Assembly (NCBI GenBank): GCA_016716505.1 | Contig: JADJWF010000004.1 | Location: 124,001 to 188,000 of the forward strand | Source: Verrucomicrobiota bacterium | Lineage (GTDB): Bacteria; Verrucomicrobiota; Verrucomicrobiia; Limisphaerales; J093 | DNA: 64,000 nt | Reading direction: 5' to 3' | Part shown: piece by piece, positions 19,720 to 30,847 of the stretch | Layout of the letters: the number at the start of each line of letters is the position of its first letter | Position numbering within the stretch: position 1 is the stretch's first letter | Made by a program: the position numbers and the translations under genes | The notes under the pieces: generated by a model | The model's database searches: none | What the model was told of the DNA's origin: nothing | Seen by the model: the letters and a program-made list of their open reading frames with translations, nothing else

Positions 19720-21414
19720 CTACGAGCCGGCTCCCGAAGTCCGGGCCTTCTCCAACTCGGCGATGCGCCGCTCCATCCGCGGCCGGAGCGCGGGGAGTTC
19801 CGTCAGCAACCGCTGGTACAAGCCGATGGCGGTGTCCACGCGTTTCAGCGCTTCCGCCAGCTCGGCGGCCGCCAAGCCAGCCCGTTTCACCCAATGCGGG
19901 TCGGCGAGTTCCCCTGGACGCAGGTTTTGCCCGTAAAGGACGCGCAGATAGTGGCCAAGCGCCTGGTCGAGTTGCGCGGCCTGCTCGGCTGGCGGCTTCA
20001 GGGCGGCCTGCTTTTCGAGCGTGGTGGCCAGCTTCACCTCGGCCTGACTCCGCAGCGCCACACCGGCGTTGGATTCGATCACCTTGCGAAAAGCCTCCGC
20101 CGCGCGATCGAATCGCTTCGGATCCTGGGCGGCGAGGGTGAAGTGGCAGTCGCCGATGCGTCCCCACGCCGCTGGCGCCAGGTCGCTGTTTGGGAACTGC
20201 TCCGTAATCTTGCTGAAGGCGACGATCGCCTCGCCGAAGCGCTCGAGCGTGTTCGTCCGGGCCTCCCCGTCCTCGAGGATGAAGGTGTCCCCACGCAGCA
20301 GGTAGGCTTCGGCGGCCACGTTGGTGGGGATGGGGGAATTGGCCACGCTGAGCGGGCCATTGGTGATGACCCAGTCGAAGTGCTCGCGGGCACTGCGGAA
20401 ACTGCGCAGCGCAATGGCGGCCCGTCCGGCCATCAGCCGCGCGTGGAAGGCCACGCCGCTGGACAGGGCCGCCGCGTTCGGGCTGAGCAGCCGGTCTTGG
20501 AAGAGCAACTCAGCGCGGGCGTAGTCCCCTTCGTTGTACGCCTGTTCGGCCATCAGGTACTTGGCCAGCGGCGCGTCGGGGCTGGTGGGGTGCCGCGCGA
20601 CGAAATCAGTCAGCAGCGTCAGCGCATTGGTGCCTGGCGCGGTGCGAAAGGTCAGCCGCGCCAACTCGAAGCGTGCCCGGGCGACGAGGTCCGGCGGAAG
20701 GTTGGTCACCGGTCCATATTGCGCCAGCCAGTTGGAGTAACTCTGGATCGCTCTCGGCCAGTCCTGTTCCCGCTCGTAGGTCTGGGCTGCCGCCAGCCGA
20801 ACCTCCGGCAGGAGAATGGAATTGGTGAAGCGAGCGCCGAAATCCGCAAACAGGGCGCGGGCCGCTTCGGCGTTGCCCCGGCGCGTCAGGGCCTGGCCCA
20901 GCAGCAGTGATGCCCGCTCGGTCAGCGGCCCTTGCGACTCGGTCGTGGCCAGCCGATTCAGGGCGTTCGACGCGCCCTCCAGATCGCCGGTTTCGATGCC
21001 CGCGCGAACGACCTGGTACAAGGCCTGACTGAACAAACTGTTGGTCAGCCCGGGAACGCCGACATAATTGGTCGCCACCATCCAGTAATTCGAGACTGCG
21101 GCGGGAAACTCACGGACGAGGAACTGGCTGTCCGCGAGCTTGAACCGCGCCACCGCCTGATCGGCGGAACGCGGGAGGGCGGCGACGGCGGCGGCAAACG
21201 CGGGCAGGGCGCTTCCGACGCTGTTGGTGGCTTCCTCCCAAAAGGTCCAGCCCCGCCCCAGGTGTGCCCGTCCCACCAGGGCGCTCTGCGGCCAGTTGGT
21301 GAGCACGCGGTCAAAATCGGACCGCGCCTGTTGCAGGAGGGTGAGCCGGACGGTCGCGATCTCAGCGTTGGTCGCGGAAGAAGCCTGCAGATTCTGGGCC
21401 TGGCGCAGCCGCAC
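19720..21414 (-). CDS. TPR-repeat exported protein, C-terminal part (frameshifted)
   Basis: Carboxy-terminal 560 or so residues of an exported tetratricopeptide-repeat protein whose amino-terminal part is in a different frame immediately upstream. The translation is a run of helical TPR-like units (for example ARSDFDRVLTNWPQSALVG, SDQAVARFKLADSQFLVREF, AYNEGDYARAELLFQDRL), ending with AELEKARTSGAGS. Reading across the junction near 21413-21415, a single missing base would restore one continuous protein of about 908 residues. TPR proteins of this kind mediate protein-protein contacts at the envelope. No enzymatic motif is visible. The stop lies 21 bases from the convergent cytochrome gene. Confidence 0.8.
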   Translation of the reverse strand: MRLRQAQNLQASSATNAEIATVRLTLLQQARSDFDRVLTNWPQSALVGRAHLGRGWTFWEEATNSVGSALPAFAAAVAALPRSADQAVARFKLADSQFLVREFPAAVSNYWMVATNYVGVPGLTNSLFSQALYQVVRAGIETGDLEGASNALNRLATTESQGPLTERASLLLGQALTRRGNAEAARALFADFGARFTNSILLPEVRLAAAQTYEREQDWPRAIQSYSNWLAQYGPVTNLPPDLVARARFELARLTFRTAPGTNALTLLTDFVARHPTSPDAPLAKYLMAEQAYNEGDYARAELLFQDRLLSPNAAALSSGVAFHARLMAGRAAIALRSFRSAREHFDWVITNGPLSVANSPIPTNVAAEAYLLRGDTFILEDGEARTNTLERFGEAIVAFSKITEQFPNSDLAPAAWGRIGDCHFTLAAQDPKRFDRAAEAFRKVIESNAGVALRSQAEVKLATTLEKQAALKPPAEQAAQLDQALGHYLRVLYGQNLRPGELADPHWVKRAGLAAAELAEALKRVDTAIGLYQRLLTELPALRPRMERRIAELEKARTSGAGS

Positions 21415-22445
21415 TCGCCCGCCCAGAGACGAACCGCATCAAGCGATTCGTCGCCCGGATACTGCGCCGCGAAGGTGTCGAGACGACTGATGGCGTCAGC
21501 GAGGTTGCCGCGGCGAACGCTCGACTCCACCAGCCGCTGCAGGGACAGCCGCCGGAGGGGCGCCGGGACCGCCGGTGCGAGATTGCGCTCGTAGCTCTGC
21601 GTCGCTGCGTCGAATTGCCCCAGCCGCTCGGACGCATCACCCGCGAGCAGCGTCGCCTCCGCCAGCACGTCGGGCGTGACAACGTTGGTGGCGGTGGCCA
21701 TCAGGTTCGTGACCCCAGCAAGGGCCTCGGGGAAGCGCTCGCTGGCAAAATCGAGTCGGACCAGAACGAACCGCCGTTGCCACTCCAGCGGGGCCGCCAG
21801 CGTCCAGCCGTTCATTTGCTCCACCGCCGCCGCGGCGCTGGCGACATCCCCGCCGCGCAAGAGCAGGTCCGCCAGCAGCAACAAGCCCCGTGCTTCCCAC
21901 TCGCCGCCCGGCCGCGCTTTCACCGCCTGCTGGAAAGCGCCGTCCGGATTTCGCAGCAACTCGATGGCCGCCGAGTTGTCGCCCAGTTGCATCCGGGCAA
22001 ACGCGGCTCGATACAACGCCTGCGCCCGGCGGGTCGAACTGGGGTGCGCCGCGGCCATCGCAATGAAGGCATCCGCCGCCGCCGCCTGCTCACCCCGCTC
22101 CAACCGCACCATCGCCTGCCAGAACGCGTACTCATCTGCCAGCGTGCCGGCCGCGGGAGCCCGCTCGCTCAAAACGGCCAGCGCCGCGTCGTACTGTTTC
22201 ATTCGCAACCGGGCTTGCGCCTGGAGCAGGAACAACTCCGGAAGACGCGGCGAGCTGGTGAAATTGGTCGCGAAGGCCACCGCCTCGCGATCCACCACCT
22301 CGAAGAGCCCGTCCTGAAACATCTTGACCACCGCCTCGTACGCGCGGTCCTCCTCGGCCGTTTGCGCGCGCAGCGCCGGCGGCAGCAGCAGTAGCAAGAG
22401 CGCCGCCGCGCCGGCCAAAATGATTGGTGGGAATCTTCGTCTCAC
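21045..22445 (-). CDS. TPR-repeat exported protein, N-terminal part (frameshifted)
   Basis: Amino-terminal part of the same TPR protein. GTG 22445 starts MRRRFPPIILAGAAALLLLLLPPALRAQ, a clear signal peptide with cleavage near LRAQ, 28 bases after the uvrA stop. TPR-like helices follow (AYEAVVKMFQDGLFEVVD, LFLLQAQARLRMKQYDAALAVL, AQALYRAAFARMQLGDNSAA). Sense homology runs to AVRLWAGE at about 21415; beyond that this frame is out of register and ends at 21045, while the repeat pattern continues in the other frame as VRLRQAQNLQ. A lost G in the run coding GAG-GTG explains it. It may be a real mutation or an assembly error. Confidence 0.78.
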   Translation of the reverse strand: MRRRFPPIILAGAAALLLLLLPPALRAQTAEEDRAYEAVVKMFQDGLFEVVDREAVAFATNFTSSPRLPELFLLQAQARLRMKQYDAALAVLSERAPAAGTLADEYAFWQAMVRLERGEQAAAADAFIAMAAAHPSSTRRAQALYRAAFARMQLGDNSAAIELLRNPDGAFQQAVKARPGGEWEARGLLLLADLLLRGGDVASAAAAVEQMNGWTLAAPLEWQRRFVLVRLDFASERFPEALAGVTNLMATATNVVTPDVLAEATLLAGDASERLGQFDAATQSYERNLAPAVPAPLRRLSLQRLVESSVRRGNLADAISRLDTFAAQYPGDESLDAVRLWAGECGCARPRICRLLPRPTLRSRPSGSPSCNRRGPILTACSPTGRRAPWWDGHTWGGAGPFGRKPPTASEAPCPRLPPPSPPSRVPPIRRWRGSSSRTASSSSVSFPPQSRITGWWRPIMSAFPG

Positions 22446-22473
22446 GGTCGGTTGGACGATCGCGCCGCCGGTG

Positions 22474-25428
<2,955 letters not shown>

Positions 25429-25538
25429 AGTTCTCGATCGGCCAGTGCTGGCCGAACCACCAACCTAGCCGCCCGGACGCTGGCCGCAACGTCGCTCCAC
25501 CGGCTTGCGCGCGGGCAGTTTTGAGGCGTAGTTGGCCC

Positions 25539-26096
25539 ATGCGGATTGTCGTCGCAATCACCGGAGCCACCGGAATTCTCTACGCGCAGCGGCTGCTGGA
25601 TAACCTCGACTCGCAAGCGCACGAGATTCACCTCGTGCTCAGTCGCTACGCGCACCAGGTCATTCACGAGGAATTGCCGGACGGGCTGCGCGTGCCGGCC
25701 GGCGCCGTCACTCACAATCTTAAGAGCATGAATGCACCGTTCGCGTCCGGCTCAAACGCGTTCGATGCGATGGTGGTTATTCCCTGCACCATGGGCACGA
25801 TGGGGCGAATCGCCCACGGGTTGAGCGACGATCTGCTCCTGCGCGCGGCGGACGTCATGCTCAAGGAGCGCAAGAAGCTCATCCTCGTGCCGCGCGAGAC
25901 GCCGTTGAGCCTCGTCCAGGTGAAGAACATGGAGCTTCTGCTGCTGGCGGGAGCGACGGTTCTTCCAGCCAATCCGTCGTTCTACGCCAACCCGAAGACC
26001 GTCGTGGAAGTGGTGGACACCGTGGTTGCCCGGGTGTTGGACCATCTGGGCGTTGCCAACAATCTCGCGCCGCGCTGGCGGGAGGAACCGGAGTAG
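25539..26096 (+). CDS. ubiX: Flavin prenyltransferase UbiX
   Basis: Makes prenylated FMN, the cofactor of UbiD-type decarboxylases, from FMN and dimethylallyl phosphate; 185 residues, the normal length. Motifs: VAITGATGILYAQRLL at the N-terminus (flavin phosphate loop), VIPCTMGTMGRIAHGLSDDLLLRAADV, LKERKKLILVPRETPLS and the late NPSFYANPKTVVEVVD. ATG 25539 gives the standard start; an in-frame codon at 25521 would add six residues. No ubiD lies in this window. Confidence 0.96.
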   Translation: MRIVVAITGATGILYAQRLLDNLDSQAHEIHLVLSRYAHQVIHEELPDGLRVPAGAVTHNLKSMNAPFASGSNAFDAMVVIPCTMGTMGRIAHGLSDDLLLRAADVMLKERKKLILVPRETPLSLVQVKNMELLLLAGATVLPANPSFYANPKTVVEVVDTVVARVLDHLGVANNLAPRWREEPE

Positions 26097-26178
26097 GGCC
26101 GACCCATCGGGGCACCGCGAACCCTGCCGGCGACTCCTCCCTTGCGGGCACGCCGACTGAACGGGAAATTTGCCGCGC

Positions 26179-27219
26179 ATGACCGCGTTGCCCGAAGTGC
26201 TGGAGATCCACACGCCCGCCCTCTTCGCGGCTGCGGTGGCGCGGGCCGCGGCTCGGTTGCGCGCTGGCGACCTTGTGGCGCTGCCCACGGAAACCGTGTA
26301 CGGCCTGGCCGCCAACGCCCTCGATCCGGCGGCGGTCGCCCGCATCTTCGAGGCCAAGGAGCGTCCGGCCCACAATCCCATCATTGTCCATGTGGCTGAC
26401 GTGGCGATGGCCCGCGCCTGCGCCGCCGCCTGGCCGCCGATGGCGGCCCGATTGGCGGCAGCGTTCTGGCCCGGGCCGTTGACCTTGGTACTGCCGAAGG
26501 CCACGGTCATTCCCGGAATCGTCACCGCGGGCGGCGACACCGTGGGCCTGCGCTGGCCCAGCCATCCGTTCATGCAAGCCGTCATCCGGGAGTGTGGCTT
26601 TCCCCTCGCCGCGCCCAGTGCCAATCGCGCCAATCAGCTTTCGCCGACGCGAGTCGGCCACGTGCTCGCGAGTCTCAGCGACCGCGTGAAGCTCATCGTG
26701 GACGGCGGACCATGCCAGGTCGGCATCGAGTCCACCGTGCTCGACCTCGCGTATCAGCCGCCCCGAATTCTGCGCCCGGGAATGATCCATGCCGCGTCGC
26801 TGGAGGCGGTGATGGGCGTTTCACTGGGTTCTCAGTTCGCCCAGGCCGATTCGGCGGACGAAGGGATGACCCGTTGGCCGTTGCGCAGTCCGGGGCAATT
26901 GCCCCGCCACTACGCGCCTCGGGCCCGGCTGCGGCTGGTCACTTGGGCGACGGACGCGGAGTTGCACGCGGTCTTGAACCGGCTTGGGGTCGAAAAGGCG
27001 ACGACCTGGGTGGTCGCGCACTCGCACATCCCGAACGATGATGGTTTCGCTGGTGTGAGCGTGGTTCCGCGCGATGCGGAGGCGTTTGCCCGAGCTCTAT
27101 ACGCGGAGCTTCACCGCTGCGATGCCGAGGGGGCGGCGACCATCGTGGTGGAGACGCCGCCGGCGGGGCCTGAGTGGCAAGGCATTGCGGATCGGCTCCA
27201 TCGGGCGGCTGCGCCCTGA
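26179..27219 (+). CDS. tsaC: L-threonylcarbamoyladenylate synthase, Sua5 type
   Basis: Forms threonylcarbamoyl-AMP from threonine, bicarbonate and ATP, the first step of the t6A tRNA modification. At 346 residues it is the long Sua5 form. The YrdC core is at about 12-205 (GDLVALPTETVYGLAANA, FEAKERPAHNPIIVHV, AFWPGPLTLVL, LAAPSANRANQLSPT, GIESTVLDL); a C-terminal Sua5 domain follows (LRSPGQLPRHYAPRARL, VSVVPRDAEAFARALYAELHRCDAEGA). ATG 26179 is used; a TTG nine bases upstream is also possible. It leads into the ruvC-ruvA group. Confidence 0.94.
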   Translation: MTALPEVLEIHTPALFAAAVARAAARLRAGDLVALPTETVYGLAANALDPAAVARIFEAKERPAHNPIIVHVADVAMARACAAAWPPMAARLAAAFWPGPLTLVLPKATVIPGIVTAGGDTVGLRWPSHPFMQAVIRECGFPLAAPSANRANQLSPTRVGHVLASLSDRVKLIVDGGPCQVGIESTVLDLAYQPPRILRPGMIHAASLEAVMGVSLGSQFAQADSADEGMTRWPLRSPGQLPRHYAPRARLRLVTWATDAELHAVLNRLGVEKATTWVVAHSHIPNDDGFAGVSVVPRDAEAFARALYAELHRCDAEGAATIVVETPPAGPEWQGIADRLHRAAAP

Positions 27220-27314
27220 CTGCGACGCTGGCACCACTGGCTCACGCCTCGACACCGGGCGGTTCGGTTTGGCATCGTTCGCCAGTGGGCGTGTCTCCCC
27301 AAGCGTTTGCCGAA

Positions 27315-27890
27315 ATGCAGGACCGCGTGAGCGGCCGCCGCCGCCAGCCCGCGCCGGTGAGCGAGGGAGCCTCGCACGGTGTGGCGCGACACGAGCTGAT
27401 CCTGGGCATTGACCCTTCCTTGCGCGGCACGGGTTACGGCGTAATCCGTGCGGCTCATCGTCAGGCGCAGGCAGTGGCTCTGGGGGTGGTTAGTTGCCCG
27501 GCGGCCTGGCCACGGTCGCGCTGCCTCGCGCACATTGCGGCGACGATCCGGGATGTGATCCGCGACCACCGACCGACCGTCTGCGTGGTCGAGGGGCTCT
27601 TTTACGCCCAGAACCTGCGAACCGCTCTGATCATGGGCGAGGCGCGGGGCGCCAGCCTCGTGGCCGCCGCGGAAGCCGGACTGGAAGTCCTCGAGATGGC
27701 GCCCCGCAAGGTGAAACAGGCGATCGTGGGCTACGGGGCGGCCCAGAAACTGGCGGTCGCCAAAATGGTCCAGCGCATCCTCGGCCTGCCGGAACCGCCC
27801 GCGCCCGACGCCGCCGACGCGTTGGCGCTCGCACTCGCACATGCCCAGGAACAGGGCCGCTACTCGCTCGTGCCCGTCCACCGCCTCTGA
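27315..27890 (+). CDS. ruvC: Holliday junction resolvase RuvC
   Basis: Structure-specific endonuclease that resolves Holliday junctions together with RuvAB. The acidic catalytic residues are visible: Asp in LGIDPSLRGTGYG, Glu in VVEGLFYAQN and the Asp pair in APDAADALALA; APRKVKQAIVGYG is also typical. The start is uncertain: ATG 27315 gives 191 residues with a 25-residue basic N-terminal extension, while GTG 27357 or 27381 would give the more usual length near 170-177. The open frame continues upstream into tsaC but is not RuvC-like there. Two bases separate its stop from the ruvA ATG. Confidence 0.95.
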   Translation: MQDRVSGRRRQPAPVSEGASHGVARHELILGIDPSLRGTGYGVIRAAHRQAQAVALGVVSCPAAWPRSRCLAHIAATIRDVIRDHRPTVCVVEGLFYAQNLRTALIMGEARGASLVAAAEAGLEVLEMAPRKVKQAIVGYGAAQKLAVAKMVQRILGLPEPPAPDAADALALALAHAQEQGRYSLVPVHRL

Positions 27891-27892
27891 CC

Positions 27893-28498
27893 ATGATCGC
27901 CTTCCTCCGCGGCAAACTCGTGGAAGCCCTGCCCACGCAGGTGGTGGTGGACGTGAACGGCGTCGGCTACGAAGTCCTGATTCCCCTCTCCTCCTTCGAC
28001 AAACTGCCCGCGCCGGGCGGGGAGGTCACACTGTTGACCCACTTGGCAGTGCGGGAGGACGCCCATGTGCTCTACGGGTTTGTTTCGACGGCGGAGCGCG
28101 ACCTCTTCCGGTTGCTCATCCAGACTGTCAGCGGCATCGGGCCCAAGATCGCCTTGAGCATCTTGAGCGGTATGAATCCCACCGCCTTCCGGGGCGCGGT
28201 CGCCAACGGTGATGTGAAGGCGCTGTCGCGCATCAGTGGCGTGGGCAAGAAAACCGCCGAGCGGATCGTGGTGGAACTGAAAGACAAGATTGGCGCCGCC
28301 GGCGCGTGGGAGGCTGCGAGCGCCGGCCGGTCTCTTTCGCCGGAAGACCAGCGGGTGAACGATGCGGTCCTCGCCTTGATGGCTCTCGGCTTCAAACAGG
28401 TGGAAGCCCACGACACCGTTCGCGCCGCCCAAACCGTGCTGGGCCCCCAGGCCACGGTCGAGGAACTGGTCCGGGCCGCGCTCAAGCAAAAGGCGTAA
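27893..28498 (+). CDS. ruvA: Holliday junction branch-migration protein RuvA
   Basis: Tetrameric DNA-binding protein that targets the RuvB helicase to Holliday junctions, 201 residues, normal length. Domain I is an OB fold starting MIAFLRGKLVEALPTQVVVDVNGVGYEV; two helix-hairpin-helix motifs follow (VSGIGPKIALSILSG, ISGVGKKTAERIVVELKDK), then a C-terminal RuvB-contact domain (NDAVLALMALGFKQVEA). Its TAA shares a base with the next ATG (TAATG). No ruvB lies in the window. Confidence 0.97.
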   Translation: MIAFLRGKLVEALPTQVVVDVNGVGYEVLIPLSSFDKLPAPGGEVTLLTHLAVREDAHVLYGFVSTAERDLFRLLIQTVSGIGPKIALSILSGMNPTAFRGAVANGDVKALSRISGVGKKTAERIVVELKDKIGAAGAWEAASAGRSLSPEDQRVNDAVLALMALGFKQVEAHDTVRAAQTVLGPQATVEELVRAALKQKA

Positions 28499-29211
28499 TG
28501 CCCGCGCCGTCCCCAAAACCAGCGCGGCGTTCCGGTGTGGTGGTGCCGGAGAAGGCCGGTTTGGGCGGTCGCTGCCTCGCGTTCGCCATTTGGTCCGCCA
28601 TCCGCGCGGTGGATGCCACGCTGCGCTACCGCCTGACCATATCAGACGAAACCGTGGCCACCCTGCGCGCCGGCCCCGTCATCTTTTGCATCTGGCACAA
28701 CCGGCTGTTTCTTTCGCTGCGGCTATATCAACGTTTCGTCCGTCCCCATCCACAGCCCCGCCTCAACCCGCGTCGCCTGGCCGCGATGGTCAGTGCCAGC
28801 CGCGATGGCGGCTTGCTGGCGCGGATTTTGGAACTGTTCGAAGTCGAACCGGTGCGGGGTTCGACCAGCCGCCGCGGCCCGCAGGCGCTGCTCGAACTGG
28901 TGTCGTGGGGCGAGCGCGGACTGGACCTTGCCATCACGCCGGACGGGCCGCGGGGCCCGAGGTACGTCGTGCAGGAGGGCGTGGTCACCGCCGCCAAGCT
29001 CACCGGGCTGCCGGTGATCCCCGTTTGCTTCCGGGCCGCCTGGAAACATCAATTGAAAAGCTGGGACCGTTTTCAGATCCCCCTCCCCGGGTCGCGAATT
29101 GACGCGGTTTTCAGCGCGCCGGTGGCGTTTGATGCCGACTCCTCGCCGGAAGCACGCACTGCGGCGCTGCAAATGCTCCAACAGCGCATGATGACCATCA
29201 CGCCGGACTGA
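28498..29211 (+). CDS. Lysophospholipid acyltransferase family protein (DUF374)
   Basis: Predicted membrane-associated acyltransferase of the DUF374/LPLAT group, 237 residues. The diagnostic block order is present: CIWHNRLFLSL (H-containing motif), SASRDGGLLARILE, RGSTSRRGPQALLEL, ITPDGPRGPRYVVQEGVVTAAKLTGLPVIPV. Related proteins transfer acyl chains to lipid A precursors or lysophospholipids; the substrate here is unknown. An N-terminal basic stretch is followed by a moderately hydrophobic segment. It overlaps ruvA by one base, so it is probably translationally coupled to it despite an unrelated function. Confidence 0.88.
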   Translation: MPAPSPKPARRSGVVVPEKAGLGGRCLAFAIWSAIRAVDATLRYRLTISDETVATLRAGPVIFCIWHNRLFLSLRLYQRFVRPHPQPRLNPRRLAAMVSASRDGGLLARILELFEVEPVRGSTSRRGPQALLELVSWGERGLDLAITPDGPRGPRYVVQEGVVTAAKLTGLPVIPVCFRAAWKHQLKSWDRFQIPLPGSRIDAVFSAPVAFDADSSPEARTAALQMLQQRMMTITPD

Positions 29212-29342
29212 CCGGTCCGCCCGCCCGCTCGTGCAAGCGTACTTTACAAATGGTCAGACCAAATGGATAGCCCGGTTGCAGGTTCACCCCCGGGCGCGTT
29301 GCTCGACTGCCCCGTTCGCTCAGCGGATGAAGCGCCACTGAC

Positions 29343-30239
29343 ATGCCCGTCGAATCTTCTGCCGACCTCGCCGATGCTGCTGCCCGCCAACGCGCCCGTC
29401 GCCGCCGAAAGAACCTCCTCGGGCTGATTCTTCTGCCCCCGCTGCTTTTTGTGTTTTTCCGCTGGTTCGAACACGCCCAGGTCTATCACCCCACCGCCAC
29501 GCATTGGGCCACGCCGGCCCAACTTGGCCTGCCTTGGGAGGAAGCTTATTTCTCCGCCGCCGATGGTGTCGCGCTCCACGGCTGGTTTTTCCCGGCCGAC
29601 ACGAATTCGCCGCGACGCCATCTCGCCGTGCTGCATTGCCACGGCAACGGCGGCAACATCAGCCACCGGCTCGACGTGGCCGAGGCCCTGCTCGAGACCG
29701 GCGTCAACGTTTTGCTGTTTGACTACCGCGGATACGGCCGGAGCGCGGGGCGACCCTCGGAAGCGGGCACCTATCTCGATGCGCAGGCCGCGCACGCGTG
29801 GCTGCGCGGGCGCGGGTTTGCGGCGACCAACCTGATCGCCTTCGGCGAATCGCTGGGTGGCGCCGTCGCCACGGAACTGGCGTTGCGCGAGCCGCTGGGG
29901 GCACTGGTCCTGCAGAGCACCTTCACCAGCATCCCGGACATCGGCGCGGAGTTGTTTCCGTTCCTGCCGGTGCGCTGGCTGGCGCGGATCCGCTACGACA
30001 CCCACAGCAAGCTCCCGCGGGTGACCCTGCCCGTGGTCATCCTCCACAGCCGGCGGGATACCTTGGTCCGCTTCCACCACGCAGAGCGCAACTTTGCCGT
30101 GGCCCGCGAGCCCAAGCGTCTGCTGGAGATTGCGGGCGACCACAATGACTTTCTCGAAGCCGGGCGGGCGGAATTCGTGGCGGGGTTCGCGGAGTGCCTG
30201 CGGCTGCTGTCGGCTGGACCCGACTCGGGTGTCCGTTGA
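29343..30239 (+). CDS. Membrane-anchored alpha/beta hydrolase (ABHD13/17-like)
   Basis: Serine hydrolase of the alpha/beta fold, 298 residues. One N-terminal membrane segment (LLGLILLPPLLFVFFRWF) follows a basic start. The oxyanion motif is LHCHGNGGNISH, the nucleophile elbow GESLGG (Ser near residue 184), the acid is Asp in LHSRRDTLVRF, and the base is His in AGDHNDFLEAG. This pattern is that of the ABHD13/ABHD17 or 'bem46' type proteins, which act as thioesterases or lipases; the substrate is not known. It lies 131 bases after the acyltransferase gene on the same strand and could belong with it in lipid metabolism, but this is speculative. Confidence 0.88.
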   Translation: MPVESSADLADAAARQRARRRRKNLLGLILLPPLLFVFFRWFEHAQVYHPTATHWATPAQLGLPWEEAYFSAADGVALHGWFFPADTNSPRRHLAVLHCHGNGGNISHRLDVAEALLETGVNVLLFDYRGYGRSAGRPSEAGTYLDAQAAHAWLRGRGFAATNLIAFGESLGGAVATELALREPLGALVLQSTFTSIPDIGAELFPFLPVRWLARIRYDTHSKLPRVTLPVVILHSRRDTLVRFHHAERNFAVAREPKRLLEIAGDHNDFLEAGRAEFVAGFAECLRLLSAGPDSGVR

Positions 30240-30329
30240 CCGCGACCAGTTGCCTGACACCTGCCGGCGTCACACCCGGCCCGGGGACAACCGGCCTTGC
30301 GCGTCCTGGGTTGGCAAAGGGCTGGGCGA

Positions 30330-30683
30330 CTACGGCACGAGCACGAAACGGAAGAAACCAGCGCCGGTCCCGCCAACTGGCACTTCCATCACCGACTGAC
30401 CTCCCGCGAGATCGCTCACGCCATTGGCTGCCAGCGGTTCCCACGCCAGCAGGTCAGTGGATCGCTTCAGGCGGCCGCGGGTTCCGGGCGGCCCGGTGAT
30501 TAGGAGTCGCAAGTGTCCCTCCCGGATTTCGAGCGCCAACAGGTTCAGCGCTGCCGGCCGTGGCGCTCGCACGGTCGAAATTTCGTTGCGACTCGTGTCG
30601 GATTCATCCCGTCCTCGTAAACTTAATTGCCTGTTTTCGCGTTGGTGCAGTACTCCGCGGCGCGGTTTTCGTGCGACTGGCAA
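30330..30683 (-). pseudogene. Remnant of an exported protein: C-terminal 'STDL..W' domain
   Basis: The frame of 117 residues has no signal peptide. Its last 70 or so residues (LEIREGHLRLLITGPPG, RLKRSTDLLAWEPLAANG, GAGFFRFVLVP) match the C-terminal domain seen at the ends of many large verrucomicrobial exported proteins, in which a 'STDL.NW..L' segment is followed by 'FYR' and the stop. The upstream part is Arg-rich and not protein-like. I read it as what is left after deletion of a larger gene. The rest of 30240-30847 holds nothing I recognise. Confidence 0.45.
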
Positions 30684-30847
30684 AGATGGCCGCCAAGGAG
30701 GAGTGGCGGGGGAGGGCTCGCCGATTCGGCCCTTTCCTGAAAACCCTTGACCGTTTCCTTGGGCAACCGCCCGCGAAGCAAGGGCGCGTCGGCCCTTGGT
30801 CAGAAAGCAGTTCGCGGAGAGTTCCGCCGCCCGCTTGCCACTTCAGT

